DNA from: an uncultured Alphaproteobacteria bacterium
Lineage (GTDB): Bacteria; Pseudomonadota; Alphaproteobacteria; Caulobacterales; Caulobacteraceae
DNA: 64,000 bases
Direction of reading: 5' to 3'
Assembly (NCBI GenBank): GCA_903822175.1
Contig: CAIJOB010000011.1
Coordinates: 244,258 to 308,257 of the forward strand
This document shows, piece after piece, positions 35,989-45,402 of the stretch. Below the pieces are notes generated by a model. The model ran no database searches and had not been told where the DNA came from. It saw nothing but the letters and a program-made list of their open reading frames with translations. Numbering within the stretch: the first letter of the stretch is position 1; each line of letters begins with the position of its first letter. A program made the position numbers and the translations under genes.

Positions 35989-36729
35989 CTAGATCATCGC
36001 CATCCCGCCGTTCACGTGCAGGGTCTGGCCGGTGACATAGGCCGCCTCGGCGCTGGCGAGATAGACGCAGGCCGCCGCCACCTCGTCGCCGGTGCCCAGG
36101 CGCTGCGTCGGGATCGTCCCCAGAATCCCCGCCTTCTGGGCGTCGGTCAGCCCATCGGTCATCGGGCTCTCGATAAACCCCGGCGCGACGCAATTGACGG
36201 TGATTCCCCGGGTGGCGACCTCCTGGGCCAGCGCCTTGGAGAAGCCGATCATCCCGGCCTTTGAGGCCGCATAGTTGGCCTGGCCCGGATTGCCCATCAC
36301 GCCGACGATCGAGGTGATGCCGATGATCCGCCCGTTGCGGCGGCGCATCATGCCCTTGGTGGCCGCGCGGCTGAGCCGGAAATAGCTCTCGAGGTTGACC
36401 TTGATCACCTCGGACCAGTCCTCGTCCTTCATGCGCAGCAGGAGCCCGTCCTTGGTGATGCCTGCGTTGGCCACCAGGATGTCGATGGGCGCCCCGGCCG
36501 CGGCCTCTGCGGCCTCGATCAGCCCATCCACCGCCGCCGAATCGGAGAGATTCGCCGGAACCGCCGCGGTCCGCGCGCCCAGCTCCAACGCGCGCTCCTG
36601 CAGCACCGCCTCGCGGGTGCCGGAGAGCACCACAAAGGCCCCCTGGGCGTGCAGGGCCTTGGCGATGGCCGCGCCGATGCCGCCGGTGGCGCCGGTGACA
36701 AGGGCGGTCTTGCCGGTCAGGTCAAACAT
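35989..36729 (-). CDS. fabG: 3-oxoacyl-ACP reductase
   Basis: A 246-residue short-chain dehydrogenase with the NADPH-binding TGATGGIGAAIAKAL, the NAG motif LVANAGITKDGLL, catalytic Ser in GITSIVGVMGNPGQ and YAASKAG (Tyr-x3-Lys), and the C-terminal YVTGQTLHVNGGMAMI characteristic of FabG. It reduces 3-oxoacyl-ACP in the elongation cycle. It begins 9 bp after fabD, so the two are co-transcribed. Confidence 0.97.
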   Translation of the reverse strand: MFDLTGKTALVTGATGGIGAAIAKALHAQGAFVVLSGTREAVLQERALELGARTAAVPANLSDSAAVDGLIEAAEAAAGAPIDILVANAGITKDGLLLRMKDEDWSEVIKVNLESYFRLSRAATKGMMRRRNGRIIGITSIVGVMGNPGQANYAASKAGMIGFSKALAQEVATRGITVNCVAPGFIESPMTDGLTDAQKAGILGTIPTQRLGTGDEVAAACVYLASAEAAYVTGQTLHVNGGMAMI

Positions 36730-36738
36730 GGCGGCTCC

Positions 36739-37686
36739 TTAGAGGCTGGCGGCGAAGGCTTCGAGGTCGGCGGGGGAATTGAGCGGCGTCGCCTCGGCGT
36801 CCGGCGCGATGCGCTTGGCCATGCCGGACAGCACCTTGCCGGCGCCGGCCTCGGCGAAGCGGGTGACCCCGCCCTCGCCCGCCAGCCAGAGCATGCTTTC
36901 CCGCCAGCGCACCCGGCCGGTCACCTGCTCCACCAGCATCCGGCGGATCGCCTCAGGGTCCAGCGTCGGCTGGGCGGTGACATTGGCCACCAGCGGCGCG
37001 CGGGGCGCCAGGATCGTCGCCGCCGCCAGCGCGACCGCCATCTCGTCGGCGGCGGGCTGCATCAGCGGGCAATGGAAGGGCGCGGACACGTTCAGCAGGA
37101 TGGCGCGGGCGCCCAGCTCCTTGGCCTTCTCGATGGCCAGGTCGACGGCGGCTTTCGAGCCGGAGATCACCACATTGCCGGCATTGTTGTCGTTGGCGAC
37201 CACGCAGACGCCAACGGCCGAGCCCGCCTTCGCGCATTCCTCGGCCAGCGCCACGTCGCTCTTCGGCCCGATCAGCGAGGCCATCGCGCCCTCGCCCACC
37301 GGCACCGCCCGTTGCATGGCCTGGCCGCGCAGCTTCAACAGGCGCGCGGTGTCCGCAAGGCTGATCGCGCCCGCCGCCGCCAGCGCCGAATATTCGCCAA
37401 GGCTGTGGCCGGCCACGAACGCCGCCTTCTCCACGCCCACGCCGAATTCCTTCTCCAGCGTGCGCATCACCGCCAGGCTGACGGCCATCAACGCCGGCTG
37501 GGCGTTCTCCGTCAGCGTGAGTTGATCCTCCGGCCCCTCGCGCATCAGCTTCGAAAGCTTTTGCCCAAGCGCGTCATCCACTTCCTGGAAGACCTCCCGC
37601 GCCGCACTGAAGGCCTCGGCGAGGTCAGCGCCCATGCCCACGGCCTGGCTGCCCTGGCCGGGAAAAAGGAAGGCGAGGCTCATCAA
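36739..37686 (-). CDS. fabD: Malonyl-CoA:ACP transacylase
   Basis: The 315-residue enzyme opens with FLFPGQGSQAVGMG and has the nucleophile motif GHSLGEYSALAAAG (Ser), an Arg in the QRAVPVGEGAM region, and APFHCPLMQPA with the catalytic His. It loads malonyl groups onto ACP. It is the first gene of the fabD-fabG-acpP-fabF run and is divergent from the zinc dehydrogenase gene across about 98 bp. Confidence 0.97.
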   Translation of the reverse strand: MMSLAFLFPGQGSQAVGMGADLAEAFSAAREVFQEVDDALGQKLSKLMREGPEDQLTLTENAQPALMAVSLAVMRTLEKEFGVGVEKAAFVAGHSLGEYSALAAAGAISLADTARLLKLRGQAMQRAVPVGEGAMASLIGPKSDVALAEECAKAGSAVGVCVVANDNNAGNVVISGSKAAVDLAIEKAKELGARAILLNVSAPFHCPLMQPAADEMAVALAAATILAPRAPLVANVTAQPTLDPEAIRRMLVEQVTGRVRWRESMLWLAGEGGVTRFAEAGAGKVLSGMAKRIAPDAEATPLNSPADLEAFAASL

Positions 37687-37784
37687 GGTGCTCCGGCTCT
37701 ATCGATTCCGAGCCGCGAGGGTTACGGAATAAGGAAAGCCCCGGCAAGGCGGCGAAGTTTCGGGCGGATCAGGGGGAAACACCC

Positions 37785-38864
37785 ATGCGGGCAGTGGTGC
37801 GGCGCAACAAGCAGTTGGTCCGCGACGAGATCGCCGAGCTGGAGCCGGCGGCCGGCCAGGTGCTGGTCAAGACCCTCGCCTGCGGCATCTGCGGATCCGA
37901 CCTGCACGCCCTGCACCACATGGAGCACATGATCGAGCTCGGCCGGCGGGCCGGCGGCGGCGACAATGGCTTTGATCCCGCCGCCGACACCGTCTTCGGC
38001 CACGAGTTCTGCGCTGAGATCCTCGATCATGGCCCGGGCTCCACCAAGGCCCTGAAGGCCGGGACCCGCGTGGTCAGCGTGCCGATCACGCTTACCGCCG
38101 GCGGCATGGAGGCGCTCGGCTTCTCCAACCGCCTGCCCGGCGGTTTCGCGGAACGAATGGTGCTGAGCGAGGCGCTGATCCTGGCGGTGCCCAATGGCCT
38201 GGCCACCGTCGACGCGGCCCTGACCGAGCCCTTCGCCGTCGGCCTGCACGCGGTCGCCAAGGCGCGCATGGACGCCAACTCCGTGGCGCTGGTGGTCGGC
38301 TGCGGCCCCGTGGGCCTGGCGGTGATCGCCGCGCTGAAGGCCGGCGGCCACGGCCCGATCATCGCCGCCGACTTCTCGCCGCGCCGCCGCGCCGCCGCAG
38401 AGAAGCTGGGCGCCGACATCGTCATCGACCCGGCCAAGGAGTCACCGCACGACCGCTGGGAGGCGCTGGGCGTCCCCAAGGCCCGCGGCGCCCAGCAGAT
38501 GATGCGGATGATGGGCGGCAGCTTCGGCCGCCCGGTGGTCTTCGAATGCGTCGGCGCGCCCGGCGTCGTCCAGGCCCTGATCGAGGCCGCGCCCGCCGGC
38601 AGCCAGATCGTCGTAGCCGGCGTCTGCATGGAGACCGACCGCATCGAGCCCTCGATCGCCATCACCAAGGAGATCGAGCTCACCTTCGTCTTCGGCTATT
38701 CGCCCGAAGAGTTCGCCCAGACTCTGCACAACATCGCCGAGGGTGTCATCGACGTCACCGGCCTGGTGACCGGCCGGGTCGGCCTCGACGGAGTGGCTGG
38801 AGCCTTTACCGCGCTGGGCGACCCCGAGGCGCACGTGAAAATCCTCGTCGAACCCACGGCTTAG
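37785..38864 (+). CDS. Zinc-dependent medium-chain alcohol dehydrogenase-like protein
   Basis: A 359-residue MDR enzyme with the catalytic-zinc motifs CGICGSDLHALHH and FGHEFCAEI (Cys, His-Glu), TEPFAVGLHAV and the Rossmann motif GCGPVGLAVIAALK. The structural-zinc four-cysteine loop of classical alcohol dehydrogenases is missing, which places it with the threonine/sorbitol dehydrogenase-like variants. Substrate is unknown. The ATG has AGGGGGAA about 7 bases upstream. It is divergent from fabD and stands alone before the fibre cluster. Confidence 0.87.
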   Translation: MRAVVRRNKQLVRDEIAELEPAAGQVLVKTLACGICGSDLHALHHMEHMIELGRRAGGGDNGFDPAADTVFGHEFCAEILDHGPGSTKALKAGTRVVSVPITLTAGGMEALGFSNRLPGGFAERMVLSEALILAVPNGLATVDAALTEPFAVGLHAVAKARMDANSVALVVGCGPVGLAVIAALKAGGHGPIIAADFSPRRRAAAEKLGADIVIDPAKESPHDRWEALGVPKARGAQQMMRMMGGSFGRPVVFECVGAPGVVQALIEAAPAGSQIVVAGVCMETDRIEPSIAITKEIELTFVFGYSPEEFAQTLHNIAEGVIDVTGLVTGRVGLDGVAGAFTALGDPEAHVKILVEPTA

Positions 38865-39286
38865 GGCCGCCCCGAGGCCGTCTTGGCCTAGGACCGATTG
38901 TCGCGCCCGGTGCGCGGCCGTCGCCGGCGTCTAATACCTGTGGTGGAGCTGCGGCGTGCATCCAAAGCGCCGCCGCGGCCGTATAATGGTTAACGACGAG
39001 GCTAGCGACAATAGTTCAGGTTCCAGACAGCGCCTGACTCGTCAGATGAATACTGGATTATTCCCCTAACAGGGGAAGCGGGCGACCGTTGAGGTTGCCG
39101 CATGCGTTTGACTTGGTTAACGGCAGAACCGAGCAATCAAATCTGACTCAACCTAAGCGTTTAGGCGCTCCCGGCGCGTCTATGCTTCAACTTGACAGTT
39201 GGTAAACGCGGAATTAATGGCTAGGTTTAATAAGACGTTAATGCCTGGGTGAAGTTTGCCCCGGCGACCGCATCACCGGGGGTTCC
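38865..39286 (+). promoter_or_regulatory. AT-rich regulatory region with CtrA-type boxes upstream of the DUF4402 fibre cluster
   Basis: This 422-bp gap holds no convincing gene. It contains a perfect CtrA consensus, TTAA-TAAGACG-TTAA, at 39227-39241, plus ATGGTTAA at 38986-38993 (reverse of the half-site TTAACCAT), TTGGTTAA at 39113-39120 and TTAA at 39214-39217. GANTC methylation sites are at 39036-39040 and 39145-39149. TTGACA at 39192-39197 could be a -35. Hairpins occur at 39061-39077 (TTCCCCT-AAC-AGGGGAA) and 39081-39099. The region is distinctly AT-richer than the rest of the window. Cell-cycle control of the fibre genes by CtrA is inferred from the sites alone. Confidence 0.6.
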
Positions 39287-39820
39287 ATGGCTTAACGCAA
39301 TATCCTGCTGGCTTCGGCTGGCGCGCTCGCGCTCTCCACTTTGGCCACCGGCGCCTTCGCCGCCGGCACGTTGAACGCCTCGGCGGTCTCCAGCGTCATC
39401 GTCGTCTCGCCGACCACCCTGACCAAGACCCAGGACATGAACTTCGGCACCGTGGTTCGCCCCAGCGGCGCCAACGGCAACACCACCTTCATCCTGGACA
39501 CCGCCAACAACGTCACCAAGAGCGGCGGCGACGGCTCGGTGGTCGCTTCCACCACGACCTCGGCGAAGTTCAGCCTGGTCACCACGCCGGCCATCGCCTT
39601 CTCGACCGCCACCGTGCTCAGCTTCGCCCCCACCGGCCAGCTGATCAACATCGCCGCGGGCACGCCGCTGATCACCGGCGCCACCGGAACCGGCCCGACC
39701 TTCAACATCGCCGCCAACGGCACCGCGAACCTCAGCTACGGTGGCCAGTTCGACGTCACCCCGACCACCGTGCCGCAGACCTACACCGGCACGCTCGCGG
39801 TCACGATCACCTACAACTAG
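39287..39820 (+). pseudogene. DUF4402-family fibre subunit (small), in-frame TAA at codon 3
   Basis: ATG at 39287, preceded by GGGGG, is followed by GCT-TAA (stop 39293-39295). Directly after, in frame, comes a signal peptide RNILLASAGALALSTLATGAFA and a mature domain of about 150 residues. That domain has the DUF4402 pattern (LTKTQDMNFGTVVRPSG near the N-terminus, NLSYGGQFDVTP, ending YTGTLAVTITYN). The only later start (TTG 39341) would remove the signal peptide, so the stop breaks the gene as written; CAA or AAA to TAA is one base. DUF4402 proteins are secreted subunits of alphaproteobacterial chaperone-usher systems. A terminator follows the gene, consistent with it being the abundant subunit. 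Confidence 0.78.
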
Positions 39821-39848
39821 CCGTCAGGCAGTCCCATTCGAGACAGGC

Positions 39849-39881
39849 ATGGCCGCTCGCCAAGAGCGGCCATTCTTGTTT
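39849..39881 (+). terminator. Intrinsic terminator after the small DUF4402 gene
   Basis: ATGGCCGCTC (39849-39858) and GAGCGGCCAT (39864-39873) form a perfect 10-bp stem with a 5-base loop, followed by TCTTGTTT. It lies 28 bp after the stop codon and separates the subunit gene from the chaperone-usher genes. Partial read-through at such a site is a common way to make more subunit than assembly machinery; that use is inferred. Confidence 0.75.
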
Positions 39882-40141
39882 CTAAGGGGCCGCCACAGGC
39901 CGCGCCGCCCAGACGCGGCAAACAGCAAATTAATCATATGCGGCGAAGCTTCCGACTCGCTGAGGCCTAATCCCGGGCCCCGGCGCGGACATAGGGCCGG
40001 CAGGACGATCCGCCGCACGGATCAGACGCTGGAACAGAGCTTGCGAGCCGGACCACCCCCGATGGATAATGCCCCGGTTCTCGTGCTCCGCCGTTCTCGG
40101 CGATCCTTGCCGGGCCACAGACCAGTACCGGCGTCCCGCTC
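39882..40141 (+). promoter_or_regulatory. Gap between the first subunit terminator and the chaperone gene
   Basis: With the terminator, the gap after the subunit gene is 321 bp. The remaining 260 bp hold no supported gene on either strand. TTAATCAT at 39930-39937 differs by one base from the CtrA half-site TTAACCAT, and a GACTC methylation site is at 39954-39958. No clear -35/-10 pair is visible. It may contain a second promoter for the chaperone-usher part. Confidence 0.3.
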
Positions 40142-41092
40142 ATGAAGCTCCCGGCCCTCTTCACCGCGCTCCTCGTGCTGGCGTCCCTGGCTGTCGGACC
40201 ATCTTCGGCCCAGTCGCCAGCTCAGCCCGCCGCGCCCGCTCCCGCCCAACCCACGCCGGCGGCCGCCCAGGCCGCGGCCGCGGCGGCCAGCGGCGCGAAC
40301 CTCAACATCTCGCCCAAGCGGGTGACCTTCGACCGCAACCACCGCTCGGCGACGGTCTACATCTTCAATCAGGGCTCGGCGCCCGGCACCTTCGACATCT
40401 CGCTCATCGACCGCGTGATGACGCCCGACGGCCAGATCCTGCCGATCACCGAGGCCCAGGCGAAGCCGGAGACCAAGGCGGTCGCCGATCGGGTGAAATC
40501 GGCCCAGGATATCCTGCAGATCGCGCCGCGCCGCGTGACGCTGGCGCCTGGCCAGGGCCAGACGATCCGCCTGCGGGTCACCGGCGCGCCGACCGACACC
40601 ACAGCGACGGAACTGCGCAGCCACCTGACCATCGCCACCCTGCCGCCGCGCGAAGCGGGCACCACGGCCGACGCCGCCGCCGCCAACGCCCAGACCGGCC
40701 AGCTGCGGTTCCAGATCAACGCGCTCCTCGGCCTCAGCATCCCGGCCATCGTGCGCTTGGGCGACCTGGACGTGCGCGCCGGCCTTGAGAACCCGCACGT
40801 CGCCCTGGAGAAGCTGAACGGGCCGAACGGACCGGAGACCCCGGCGCTCAGCCTCGACCTGGTGCGTCTGGGGGCGAATTCGCTATTCGGCAACATCGAG
40901 GTCCGCGTGCAGGGCCAGCCCAAGAGCCCGGCCCTGGGCCTGTCGCGCGGGGTCGGCGTCTATACTGAGATTGGCCGCCGCGCGATGCACATCCCGCTCA
41001 GCCGCGCGCCGGCGCCCGGTGAACACCTGGAGGTGACTTTCACCGACGACGACACATCGCCGGGCAAGGTCCTTGCGAAACTCATCCTTTAA
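40142..41092 (+). CDS. Periplasmic pilus-assembly chaperone (PapD-like)
   Basis: A 316-residue exported protein. The signal peptide (MKLPALFTALLVLASLAVGPSSA) is followed by a Pro/Ala-rich stretch. Then comes the immunoglobulin-like chaperone domain with NISPKRVTFDRNHRSATVYIFNQG, ILQIAPRRVTLAPGQGQTIRL (the subunit-binding strand with conserved basic residues) and a second domain ending EVTFTDDDTSPGKVLAKLIL. Such chaperones hold fibre subunits by donor-strand complementation before delivery to the usher. The gene overlaps the predicted signal-peptide start of the usher by about 20 bases. Confidence 0.85.
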   Translation: MKLPALFTALLVLASLAVGPSSAQSPAQPAAPAPAQPTPAAAQAAAAAASGANLNISPKRVTFDRNHRSATVYIFNQGSAPGTFDISLIDRVMTPDGQILPITEAQAKPETKAVADRVKSAQDILQIAPRRVTLAPGQGQTIRLRVTGAPTDTTATELRSHLTIATLPPREAGTTADAAAANAQTGQLRFQINALLGLSIPAIVRLGDLDVRAGLENPHVALEKLNGPNGPETPALSLDLVRLGANSLFGNIEVRVQGQPKSPALGLSRGVGVYTEIGRRAMHIPLSRAPAPGEHLEVTFTDDDTSPGKVLAKLIL

Positions 41093-44000
41093 TCGCACCG
41101 CACTCTTTGTGACGGCGGCCGCGGTCCAGCTCTGCGCGACCGGAGGGCGGCCTTGGCCCGCGACGCGGGCGCCGGCGACGCGATCGGCGCCCTGTTGCTT
41201 GGCGCCAGAGGGCCGCCCGAGCGCGCCGCGCCGTCCAGCCGCCCGTCTGGGCCGGGAGACGCGGTCGCCAGGTACCTGGTCACCGGCCAGCAGTTCCATG
41301 CCATCTCGCGCGCGCCACCTGAGCGCGCGCCCGTGGTTTTGGCGTCCAACGACCGGGTGGCGGCTGCCCCCCTCGCTGCGCAGTCCCCGGCCTATCCGTC
41401 AGGCGCGTCCGCCGACCGGATCGGCGCCCTGCTGACCGGCGGCGTCCTGCCACAACCGGCCACGCCCAGCGCGCCGCCTCCCCCGCCGCCGCCGCCGGCC
41501 GTGACCCGCGCGGTGACGACCTCGCGCTTCCCGGCGCCCGATCCGCAGACCCTGCTGCTGCTGGCGGTCGAAATCGACGGCCTCAATCTCGCCGACGGCA
41601 TGGCCGCCTACGGCATGCCCGAGGATCCGCAGCTGCCGGTCGGCGAGCTCACCCGGCTCCTGGAGATGGACGTCGACGTCAGCCCCAGCGACGGGCGCGT
41701 CACCGGCCGCATCGGCGAGTCCCGCCGCGCGCTGACCATCGACGTGGCCACCAACACCGCGCGCATCGGCCCCGTGCAGGTTACCCTCGAGCCCGGCGAC
41801 GTGGTCGTCGAGCCCGGCGAGATTTATGTTCGCGCCTCGGTCCTGGCCAAGCTCCTGCCGCTGCAGTTCGCCGTCGACTCGCGCAATCTGCAGATGAAGC
41901 TGACGGCGACCGAGATCCTGCCGCTGCAGGGCCGCCTGGCCCGTCTCGCCCGCCTGCGCCAAGGCGCCGCCAAGCCCGCGACGCCGGTGCTGCGGGTCGA
42001 GGAGCCCTATCAGCTCTTCAGCCCGCCCTCCTTCGATGTCGCGCTCGGCGTGGGCGCTCAGAACGTCACGCCCCGGGCGCCGACCCAGTACGACATCCGC
42101 CTGGGCGGCGATCTGCTCTATTCCGGCCTGCAGGCCTATTTCGGGTCGGACGACACCGGCAAGCTGACCACCGGCCGGGTTCTGCTGGAAAAGCGCTCCA
42201 TCGACGGCGACCTCCTGGGGCCGCTGCACGCGCGCGTCGTGGGGCTGGGCGATGTCTTCACGCCCGGCCTGGCCATCGGGCCGCGCAGCCTGGGCGGCCG
42301 CGGCATCCAGCTTTCCACCGCCCCGCTCGACCAGACCAACGTCTTCAACCGCGTCGACCTGCGCGGCGAGCTGCCGATCGGCAACGACGTCGAGCTCTAT
42401 GTGAACGACGTCCTGCAGGGCTCTCAGAGCCAGGCGGTCAACGGCCAGTACGAGTTCCTGTCCGTGCCCCTGACCCAGGGCGTCAATGTCGTGCGCATCG
42501 TGACCTACGGCCCGCATGGCGAACGCAGCGAAGAAACCCGGATCATCAACGCCGGCGGCGGCCTGCTGCACAAAGGCCAGACCACCCTCGACTTCGCCGC
42601 CGTCGAGCAGAACGAGCCCCTGCTGCACATCGGCGACACCTCCGACCCGTTCGTGATCGACCACATCACCGGCAAGCCGCGGGTGATCGCCAATCTGAAC
42701 TACGGTCTGACGCAATACGTGACGCTGGTGGCGGGCGGCGCGCTCTACACCGACCAGCTGGGCGTCCAGCGCCAGCTCGCCAATACCGGCCTGCGTACCT
42801 CCATCGCCGGCTTCGCCACCGAGTTTGACCTGGCCGCCGACAACCTGGGCGGCGAAGGCGCTTCGCTTGGCGTGGCCGGCCGGCTGTTCGGGAGCAACAT
42901 CCTGCTGCGCCACTCGGAATACCGTGGCGGCCTGCTCGACGAGAACAACGCCGAGGCCGACCTGGAGCGGCCGCTCGACCGGCGCACCGAGATCGACCTC
43001 GACCGCAACATCCAGTTCGGCGCTCAGCCGATCCCGATTTCCGTGCGCGCGCTTCGCGACGCCTACGCCGATGGCGGCGTCAACTGGATCACCCAGGTGC
43101 GCGGCTCAGCCTCCCTGGGGCCCCTCCTCTACTCGACCGGCCTCGAGTACGACCATGACCTGCTGGTCACCGGCCAGGTCAGCGACTTCCTGAAGGGCTT
43201 CGTCGGGGTCTCCACCTTCCGGAAGTACCAGTGGCAGGTCCGCGCGACCCTGGACTACGTCGCCCTCCCCGATTTCGCCTGAGCGGCCTGGAGATCCTCG
43301 CGGACCGTTCGATCAACGACACCTGGGCGCTTCGTTTCGGGGTCACCGGCCAGCTGGACACCCCGAAGGACATCGGCTTCCTGGCCGGCACGACCACCAA
43401 GACCAAGTTTGGCGACCTGGCGCTCACCGGCCAGTACGACACCCGCCAGGGCACGTGGCGGCTGGGCGCTCAGATGAACTTCGGCATCGGCTACAATCCG
43501 GAGAAGGGCTACCAGCTGACCCGCTCCGGCCCCGGCTCCGGCGGCTCGGTCTCGTTCCACGCCTTCATCGATTCCAACGGCAACGGGGTCTACGACCCGG
43601 GCGAGAAGCCGGTGGCCAATGTCAGCCTCGAGGGCGGCAGCCTGAAGGCCAAGACCGACTCCGACGGCCGCGCCTACCTGAGCGGCTTCGGGGCCGGCCC
43701 CACCGCGCGCCTGCTGGTCGGCATCGCCGAGATCGAGGACCAGCAGGTCAAGACGCCGCCCAGCGTCATCGAGTTCTCGCCCCGTCCAGGCGGCGTCACC
43801 CAGATCGAATACCCGATGCGGCCCACCGGCGAGGTGATGGTCACCGTCAAGCTGCGCCGCCCCGACAAGACCCTGGTGGGCCTCTCCGCCACCCGCGTGC
43901 GGCTGATCGACGCCAAGGGCCTGGCCCTGGAAGGCGTCACCGAGTTCGACGGCTCGGTGAATTTCCTCGATGTCCCGGCCGCGACCTACCGGCTCGAGCT

Positions 44001-44148
44001 CGACAAGGAGCAAGCCGAGCGCCTGCGCATGCGCCTGATGGCCCCGGTCACCGTCACCATCAAGCCCGACGGTTCGGGCGCGCCCGACACCACCGTCGAG
44101 GTGGAATTCCAGCCCCGCGAGGACGCCGCCGCGCCGCCGCCGGGGTGA
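41073..44148 (+). pseudogene. Outer-membrane fimbrial usher, broken by two single-base shifts
   Basis: A signal peptide in one frame (TTG 41073; MRNSSFNRTALFVTAAAVQL) runs into the main usher frame near the GGG at 41145-41147. The main frame continues from ARDAGAGDAIGALLLG to DYVALPDF, then shifts again at the CCCC at 43267-43270 into RLSGLEILADRSINDTW, ending at 44148. Restoring one base at each point gives one protein of about 1,020 residues. It has an N-terminal subunit-recognition domain, the barrel and plug (LYVNDVLQGSQSQAVNGQYEF), and a C-terminal part with the DSNGNGVYDPGE calcium-loop-like turn usual in these ushers. It would export DUF4402 subunits through the outer membrane. Confidence 0.78.
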
Positions 44149-44252
44149 CGGGTCGCCGCGTCAGGTCGCCTCTGGAGTGCGCCCGCTGGGCTCGGCCTCC
44201 GGTTCCGGCTAGACTGGGAATCCCCCGGGGATGAGGCGTACGCGTTCTTAAA

Positions 44253-45284
44253 GTGGCGATATCCAGGCTCTTCAGGCCAAATCTATCTCGGCACGGCGCC
44301 GCGCGAGCGCTGGGGCTGGGGCTGGCGTTCGTCCTTGGGGCCGTCGCCGGCGCGGCGCAGGCGACGCCCAGCTACACCGTCCAGGTCACGGCCAATGCCG
44401 ACCTGGGCAAGGTGACCTCGGCGGCCAGCGGTGACACCAACTTCCGCATCGACCCGACCACCGGCAATGTCACCATCACCAACGCCGGCGGCGCTGTCCG
44501 CTCCACCAACAGCGCGACCCGCGCGATGGTGACGATCAGTTGCACCGGCGCGACGGGCGACTGCAGCAAGAACATCAACGTGCAGCTGACCAGCGCCGGC
44601 GGGCCCCTAGGCCGCGCCCGGGCGCTGACCCGCATAACCTTCACCATGGGGAGCGCCGTCCTGGCCGGCGGCCCGGGGCTGCCGGGGTCCGGCAGCTTCA
44701 CCATCGGCCCGATCGGGCTCAATTCCTCGAAGACCTTCTTCGTCGGCGCTGACTTCGCCATCGCCGCCGACGACTCCGGCCTCTCGACCGGTCCCGCCGA
44801 GGCCGACTTCACGGTCTTTACCGCCGAGGCGCCCGCCACGGCCACCAGCGGCCCGACCGGGCGCTTCCTGGCGACGATCCTGCGCCAGCTCTCCATCAGC
44901 AAGACCCAGGACTTGGTGTTCGGTGTCGTCTCCACCCCGACCACCGGCAATGGCACAGTCACCATCGACCCGGCCACCGGCGCGCGCACCACCGTCGGCG
45001 CTGTCGGCTTCGGGACGCCGACGCCCACACGGGCGACCTTCGCCGTCACCGGCGAAGGCGGCCAGGCGTTCAGCGTGACCATTCCGGCGACGTTCCAGAT
45101 GACCGGTCCGCAGGCGATGACCGTGACCACCACCAACTCAGCGGGCGCAGCGCCCCTGCTCAGCGGGGCCATCGGCTCGCAGGGCAGCTTCAATTTCGGC
45201 GTCGGCGGCCAGATCCCGGTCAACGCCACCACGCCGAACGGCAGCTACACCGGCAATTTCACCGTCACAGTGGCCTACAACTAG
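44253..45284 (+). CDS. Large two-domain DUF4402 protein, candidate tip subunit or adhesin
   Basis: A 343-residue secreted protein from GTG 44253; an ATG at 44231 leads to an immediate stop. After a signal peptide (ALGLGLAFVLGAVAGAAQA) the N-terminal half (about 40-210) contains a CTGATGDCSKNINVQL cysteine pair. The C-terminal half (about 215-343) is a DUF4402 domain (ISKTQDLVFGVVSTP..., ending YTGNFTVTVAYN) like the small subunit. In chaperone-usher systems a two-domain subunit is usually the tip or adhesin, because its N-terminal domain needs no donor strand. That role here is inferred from architecture and position after the usher. Confidence 0.7.
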   Translation: MAISRLFRPNLSRHGAARALGLGLAFVLGAVAGAAQATPSYTVQVTANADLGKVTSAASGDTNFRIDPTTGNVTITNAGGAVRSTNSATRAMVTISCTGATGDCSKNINVQLTSAGGPLGRARALTRITFTMGSAVLAGGPGLPGSGSFTIGPIGLNSSKTFFVGADFAIAADDSGLSTGPAEADFTVFTAEAPATATSGPTGRFLATILRQLSISKTQDLVFGVVSTPTTGNGTVTIDPATGARTTVGAVGFGTPTPTRATFAVTGEGGQAFSVTIPATFQMTGPQAMTVTTTNSAGAAPLLSGAIGSQGSFNFGVGGQIPVNATTPNGSYTGNFTVTVAYN

Positions 45285-45402
45285 GCGCCGGCGACGCCCG
45301 GACAATCTTCAAATGACGTGGCGTCACCTTCCGCGCGACAAGCTCTCCGCCCCAGTGTAGAAAGCCGAAAATCGGGTCGGAAAACGTAAGGGAAAAACCA
45401 AG

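Noticed and set aside
39001..39110. Riboswitch or structured RNA in the leader of the fibre cluster
   Set aside because: Two small hairpins are present, but no known aptamer consensus (for example GEMM) could be recognised.
41073..41435. Separate 120-residue gene between chaperone and usher
   Set aside because: Its first 24 residues make a good signal peptide, but the rest is low-complexity out-of-frame sequence; joining it to the usher frame by one base gives a normal usher N-terminus.
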